A program made the position numbers and the translations under genes. Of a DNA stretch of 18,315 bases, positions 15,491 to 18,315 are shown piece after piece. The DNA is taken from positions 1-18,315 of the forward strand of contig JANYEO010000056.1 in the NCBI GenBank assembly GCA_025363025.1, read 5' to 3'. Source of the DNA: Opitutia bacterium. GTDB taxonomy: Bacteria > Verrucomicrobiota > Verrucomicrobiia > Opitutales > JANYEO01. How positions within the stretch are numbered: position 1 is the stretch's first letter; each line of letters opens with the position of its first letter. The notes beneath the pieces were generated by a model. The model did no database searches. It was not told the DNA's origin and saw nothing but the letters and a program-made list of their open reading frames with translations.

Positions 15491-16674
15491 AAGTCCTCCA
15501 CCTCATTCATTCATTAGATCTTCGCGGAGGGGGAATTGCAGCAGGGTTAAGAGAACTCCCCAAAGACGAAGCCACACTTCTTTGCTTAGATGACAAAAAA
15601 AATCCTGCATTAAAAAACATTAATCAGCCTATCATTGCACTAGGCCCCACAAATAACCATTACGGCTATACTCCAACATTAACCCCATGGTTAAATAAAA
15701 ATCTCCATTCATTTGATGCAGCCGTTATTCATGGGCTCTGGCAATACCATGGGCTTGGGTTTTTACGTGCAAAACGTCCATCACACTTCCCCTTCTATGT
15801 ATTTGCCCATGGGATGATGGACTCTTGGTTTAGCAAAGCCTATCCCCTTAAGCGCTTAAAAAAATGTATTTATTGGAATTTATTTGAAAAACACTTAATA
15901 CATAAAGCAAACGGCCTCTTCTTCACTTCAGAAGACGAGCTCGAAAAATCCTCCGCCTTTAGCCAATCCTTCAAAGGTCAAAAACGTATTGCCGCTTATG
16001 GTATCAGCACTCAAAATATTAATGAAGCTGACGCAAAAGCCGCTTTTTTAAACGCAAACCCTTTGCTTAAAAATCAACGGGTTTTGCTTTTTTTTAGCCG
16101 CATTCACCCTAAAAAGGGTGTCCATTTTCTAGTCAAAGCTTGGAATCAATTTTGGGAAACACGCCCAATTCATGACACAGAAGAATGGACCCTCGTCATT
16201 GTCGGTCCCCATGCACCTAGCGAAGCTCATTATTATAAACAGCTAAAAACTGCTGCTGCCCGCTCAAAAAAAGCTATTATTTTTATCGACTTCTTGGATG
16301 GCTTAGCCCGTTGGGGAGCTTTGTGTGCTGCTGATTTCTTCATCCTACCTTCTCATCAAGAAAATTTTGGTATGGCCGTAATAGAGTCTCTGGCCGCGGG
16401 AACGCCTGTCCTGCTTTCTAGAGAAGTTAATACATGGCAAATAATTACACAGGCTAATGCAGGGTGGGCTGATAGTGATACACTAGAAGGCACTCTACGT
16501 CTCATCCAAATTGCAATAGAAATGCCTGAATCAGCCTTGCCCACCTTTAAAGAAAATGCACGCCTATGCTTTAAGCAAAACTTTAATCTTAATTACTTAC
16601 CCAACACCCTACACGGTATGATTAAGCAAGATTTAGAAAAAAGCACAGTAAACGCTCCGCCGCATATAGCTTAA
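15487..16674 (+). CDS. Family 4 glycosyltransferase
   Basis: 395 aa GT-B enzyme. The first strand MKVLHLIHSLDLRGGGIAAG carries the glycine-rich acceptor-side loop of GT4 proteins. IHGLWQYHG (81-89) and FAHGMMDSW (106-114) are typical of WcaI/WfgS-like clusters. The donor half has FFSRIHPKKG (202-211), WTLVIVGPH (234-242) and QENFGMAVIESLAAGTPV (291-308), with Glu292 and Glu300 as the E-x7-E pair. No membrane segment is visible, so peripheral cytoplasmic association is expected. It overlaps the preceding stop (ATGA). A 32-nt gap separates it from the acetyltransferase gene, one of the longer gaps in the operon. Confidence 0.92.
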   Translation: MKVLHLIHSLDLRGGGIAAGLRELPKDEATLLCLDDKKNPALKNINQPIIALGPTNNHYGYTPTLTPWLNKNLHSFDAAVIHGLWQYHGLGFLRAKRPSHFPFYVFAHGMMDSWFSKAYPLKRLKKCIYWNLFEKHLIHKANGLFFTSEDELEKSSAFSQSFKGQKRIAAYGISTQNINEADAKAAFLNANPLLKNQRVLLFFSRIHPKKGVHFLVKAWNQFWETRPIHDTEEWTLVIVGPHAPSEAHYYKQLKTAAARSKKAIIFIDFLDGLARWGALCAADFFILPSHQENFGMAVIESLAAGTPVLLSREVNTWQIITQANAGWADSDTLEGTLRLIQIAIEMPESALPTFKENARLCFKQNFNLNYLPNTLHGMIKQDLEKSTVNAPPHIA

Positions 16675-16706
16675 AACCTTTTCGCTTTGACAATAATCGT
16701 TACCCC

Positions 16707-17267
16707 ATGTCTATCAACTCTAACACGCTTATCGGCCCCTCGTTTACTTTAAAAAATCGTTTACTAAGGCTACTCTGGAGTTTCATCGCTTGTATTTTTT
16801 TTAAAACCACCCCACGGCCTTTTCACGCATGGCGTGCTTTTATCTTACGATGCTTTAGGGCTCAATTAGGCCAAGGTTGCCACATCTACCCAAGTGTTCG
16901 TATTTGGGCCCCGTGGAATCTTAAAATGGGAGACCAATCCTGCCTAGGAGATGATTGCCGCGTATATAACCAAGCCCTCATTACTTTGGGGCACCAAACC
17001 ATTATCTCGCAAAACGTACACTTATGTACTGGCACTCATGCCTATGATACCCCTGGGTTTCCTTTGAAAGCTTACCCGATAACGATTGGCTCACATGCGT
17101 GGATTGCAGCAGATAGTTTTGTAGGCCCCGGCGTAACGATTGGCGAAAGCTGCATTATAGGAGCCCGCTCTGTCGTGATTAAGGACCTACCTGCTCAATT
17201 TCTATGCGTGGGGCATCCTTGTCTCCCTAAAAAACCTCGAATTCTTTCTCATGCAAACTCTCACTAA
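16707..17267 (+). CDS. WcaF-like putative polysaccharide O-acetyltransferase (left-handed beta-helix)
   Basis: 186 aa, hexapeptide-repeat acyltransferase of the putative colanic acid biosynthesis acetyltransferase group. The N-terminus GPSFTLKNRLLRLLW (10-24) and TPRPFHAWRAFILR (35-48) is the helical lead of this subfamily, with a short hydrophobic stretch that may touch the membrane. YPSVRIWAPWNLKMGDQSCLG (61-81) starts the hexapeptide coils, which continue through residue 160 (PITIGSHAWIAADSFVGPG and IGARSVV). His111 in CTGTHAYD (107-114) is the likely catalytic base. It would move an acetyl group from acetyl-CoA to a sugar hydroxyl. Length is normal for the family. The gene end overlaps the next ATG by 17 nt. 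The acceptor sugar is not predictable. Confidence 0.9.
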   Translation: MSINSNTLIGPSFTLKNRLLRLLWSFIACIFFKTTPRPFHAWRAFILRCFRAQLGQGCHIYPSVRIWAPWNLKMGDQSCLGDDCRVYNQALITLGHQTIISQNVHLCTGTHAYDTPGFPLKAYPITIGSHAWIAADSFVGPGVTIGESCIIGARSVVIKDLPAQFLCVGHPCLPKKPRILSHANSH

Positions 17268-18132
17268 AGTCCCGCTAACGGTTCTTTTACCCGTTAAAAA
17301 TGAAGCTCATCAAATTGAAAGAGCCCTCAAATCCATCCTTTGGGCAGACGAAATCATTATTGTCGATTCTCAAAGTACTGATGGCACCATTGAAATTGCA
17401 GAACATTACGGAGCTCAAATTATACAATTTAATTTTAATGGCGTATGGCCTAAGAAGCGTAATTGGGCGCTAGAAGCCCTCCCCTTTCGTAATGAATGGG
17501 TGCTTATCCTCGATGCCGACGAAGTCATGCCTCCGGAAACAGAAGCTGAAATACGTAGCATTGTGACAGACCTTAAAAACCCTCATGCCGGGTACTGGAT
17601 AAACCGCCGTTTTCTCTTTATGGATAAATGGCTAAAACATGCCTATTTTCCTAATTGGATCATACGGCTTTTTCGTCATAAGCTAGGCCGCTATCAACGC
17701 ATCACCGAAGGGGATACCTCTAGCGGAGATAACGAAGTCCACGAGCCCTTCGTCGTTGAAGGAACAACCGGTTTCCTAAAAAGCATGATGGACCATTACG
17801 CATTCCCTGACATTCATAGCTTTGTTGAAAGGCATAACCGTTATTCCAACTGGGAGGCTCGTGTTGCAATGGATAAACGTTCAGCCCCATCGGCCGCTAT
17901 TAAAGACCAAAAAACGCGACTTAAATGGTGGCTCAAACATATTTTTTTGCACCTACCGTTTCGCCCAACTCTTCGATTCCTTTATGTGTACGTTTTTCAA
18001 AAAGGCTTCTTAGATGGACGCCGCGGATACTATTTCTCTCGGTTGCATGGAATCTACGAATTCCTAAATGTTGCCAAAACATTTGAATTAAAAGCCAAGC
18101 GTGCCCTCGAAAAATCTACTGATAACGCTTAA
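17251..18132 (+). CDS. Family 2 glycosyltransferase, WaaE/KdtX-like
   Basis: 293 aa. LTVLLPVKNEAHQIERAL (9-26), EIIIVDSQSTDGT (34-46) and LILDADEVMPPE (85-96, DAD as the metal site) are near-canonical for the WaaE subfamily, whose characterised members add beta-1,4-glucose to the heptose of LPS inner core. VWPKKRNWAL (65-74), FPNWIIRLFRHKLGRY (133-148) and NEVHEP (161-166) are also typical of that group. Here it may act on a core or adaptor sugar rather than in the repeat unit, but many WaaE-like proteins in polysaccharide clusters are uncharacterised. The ATG lies 17 nt inside the acetyltransferase gene. The protein ends in a basic helix (KAKRALEK). A 26-nt gap follows. Confidence 0.9.
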   Translation: MQTLTKVPLTVLLPVKNEAHQIERALKSILWADEIIIVDSQSTDGTIEIAEHYGAQIIQFNFNGVWPKKRNWALEALPFRNEWVLILDADEVMPPETEAEIRSIVTDLKNPHAGYWINRRFLFMDKWLKHAYFPNWIIRLFRHKLGRYQRITEGDTSSGDNEVHEPFVVEGTTGFLKSMMDHYAFPDIHSFVERHNRYSNWEARVAMDKRSAPSAAIKDQKTRLKWWLKHIFLHLPFRPTLRFLYVYVFQKGFLDGRRGYYFSRLHGIYEFLNVAKTFELKAKRALEKSTDNA

Positions 18133-18158
18133 GCTATTTTTGTAGCTACCCTTGAGTA

Positions 18159-18315
18159 ATGAATCACCCCATACATACTTTTTTCATGCTCTGCATAATA
18201 GCCGCCACAGGCTGGAGCATTGTTTATCAACAACTAAAAAAAGATGCTTTTCACGGAGACAGTGCATTAGTAAAAATGCAAAGTAATCAGGACAGGTCCA
18301 TTGTCCTATTTGGAG
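18159..18315 (+). CDS. Unrecognised membrane-anchored protein, N-terminal fragment
   Basis: An open frame starts at the ATG at 18159, 26 nt after the previous stop, and stays open to the right edge (52 codons). It begins MNHPIHTFFMLCIIAATGWS, a hydrophobic segment of about 15 residues after a short polar start, which fits a signal anchor or uncleaved signal peptide. A polar stretch follows (QQLKKDAFHGDSALVKMQ) and then a strand-like SIVLFG at the cut. Orientation, spacing and codon use match the upstream operon, so it is probably another operon member with an extracytoplasmic domain. A strand ending in VLFG can lead into an SGNH-type GDS motif, but that residue is not in the window, so no function is assigned. 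Confidence 0.6.
   Translation, partial: MNHPIHTFFMLCIIAATGWSIVYQQLKKDAFHGDSALVKMQSNQDRSIVLFG

Noticed and set aside
16687..16715. Perfect TTGACA before the acetyltransferase gene, suggesting an internal promoter
   Set aside because: At normal spacing the -10 box would be TCTATC inside the coding sequence, a poor match, and transcription would start after the ATG.
18132..18147. Small inverted repeat AGCTA/TAGCT after the last complete gene as a terminator
   Set aside because: Only five weak pairs with the T run in the loop instead of after the stem, and the next gene continues in the same direction.
1..18315. Mobile element, CRISPR array, tRNA/rRNA or toxin-antitoxin content
   Set aside because: No transposase, regularly spaced repeats, tRNA-like folds or small paired genes were seen; coding sequence fills nearly the whole window.

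Overview
The window looks like part of a chromosomal cell-surface polysaccharide locus from a Gram-negative bacterium. It has a Wzm/Wzt-type ABC exporter, an initiating polyprenyl-phosphate sugar transferase, ten recognisable or probable glycosyltransferases, a methyltransferase, a WcaF-like acetyltransferase and an O-antigen ligase/polymerase-like membrane protein. The receiver-SpoIIE phosphatase, the O-antigen ligase-like protein and the GT26 subtype resemble versions I associate with Verrucomicrobiota, and partly Cyanobacteria. Base composition is moderate to AT-leaning and Shine-Dalgarno motifs are almost absent. A verrucomicrobial origin is therefore a low-to-moderate confidence inference, not a demonstration.

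Layout. Positions 1-2785 are a minus-strand unit read right to left. It holds the initiating phosphoglycosyltransferase (2785-1397), a SpoIIE/PP2C-type phosphatase with a degenerate receiver domain (1384-146), and the start of a DCC-family thiol-disulfide oxidoreductase cut by the left edge (106-1). A 227-bp AT-rich divergent intergenic region (2786-3012) follows. From 3013 to the right edge everything reads on the plus strand in a very tight array: Wzm permease, Wzt ATPase, GT2, GT26 (WecB/TagA/CpsF), two GT2, SAM methyltransferase, GT8-like transferase, two GT-B enzymes, O-antigen ligase/Wzy-like protein, two GT4, WcaF-like acetyltransferase, WaaE-like GT2, and the N-terminus of an unrecognised membrane-anchored protein cut by the right edge. 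Nine of the junctions overlap, six of them by 4 nt (ATGA or GTGA), so the plus-strand genes probably form one translationally coupled operon.

How the genes may work together (inference). The minus-strand sugar transferase loads the first sugar phosphate onto undecaprenyl phosphate. The glycosyltransferases extend the chain in the cytoplasm, and the methyltransferase and acetyltransferase modify or cap it. Wzt binds the chain through its C-terminal domain, and Wzm/Wzt export it. The O-antigen ligase-like protein would then act on the periplasmic side, more likely as a ligase than as a Wzy polymerase because no Wzx flippase is visible. No nucleotide-sugar synthesis genes, RNA genes, insertion sequences, CRISPR arrays or convincing terminators were seen. 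I did not find a clearly new system. The most unusual items are the degenerate-receiver phosphatase next to the initiating transferase, and several glycosyltransferases with non-canonical motifs.
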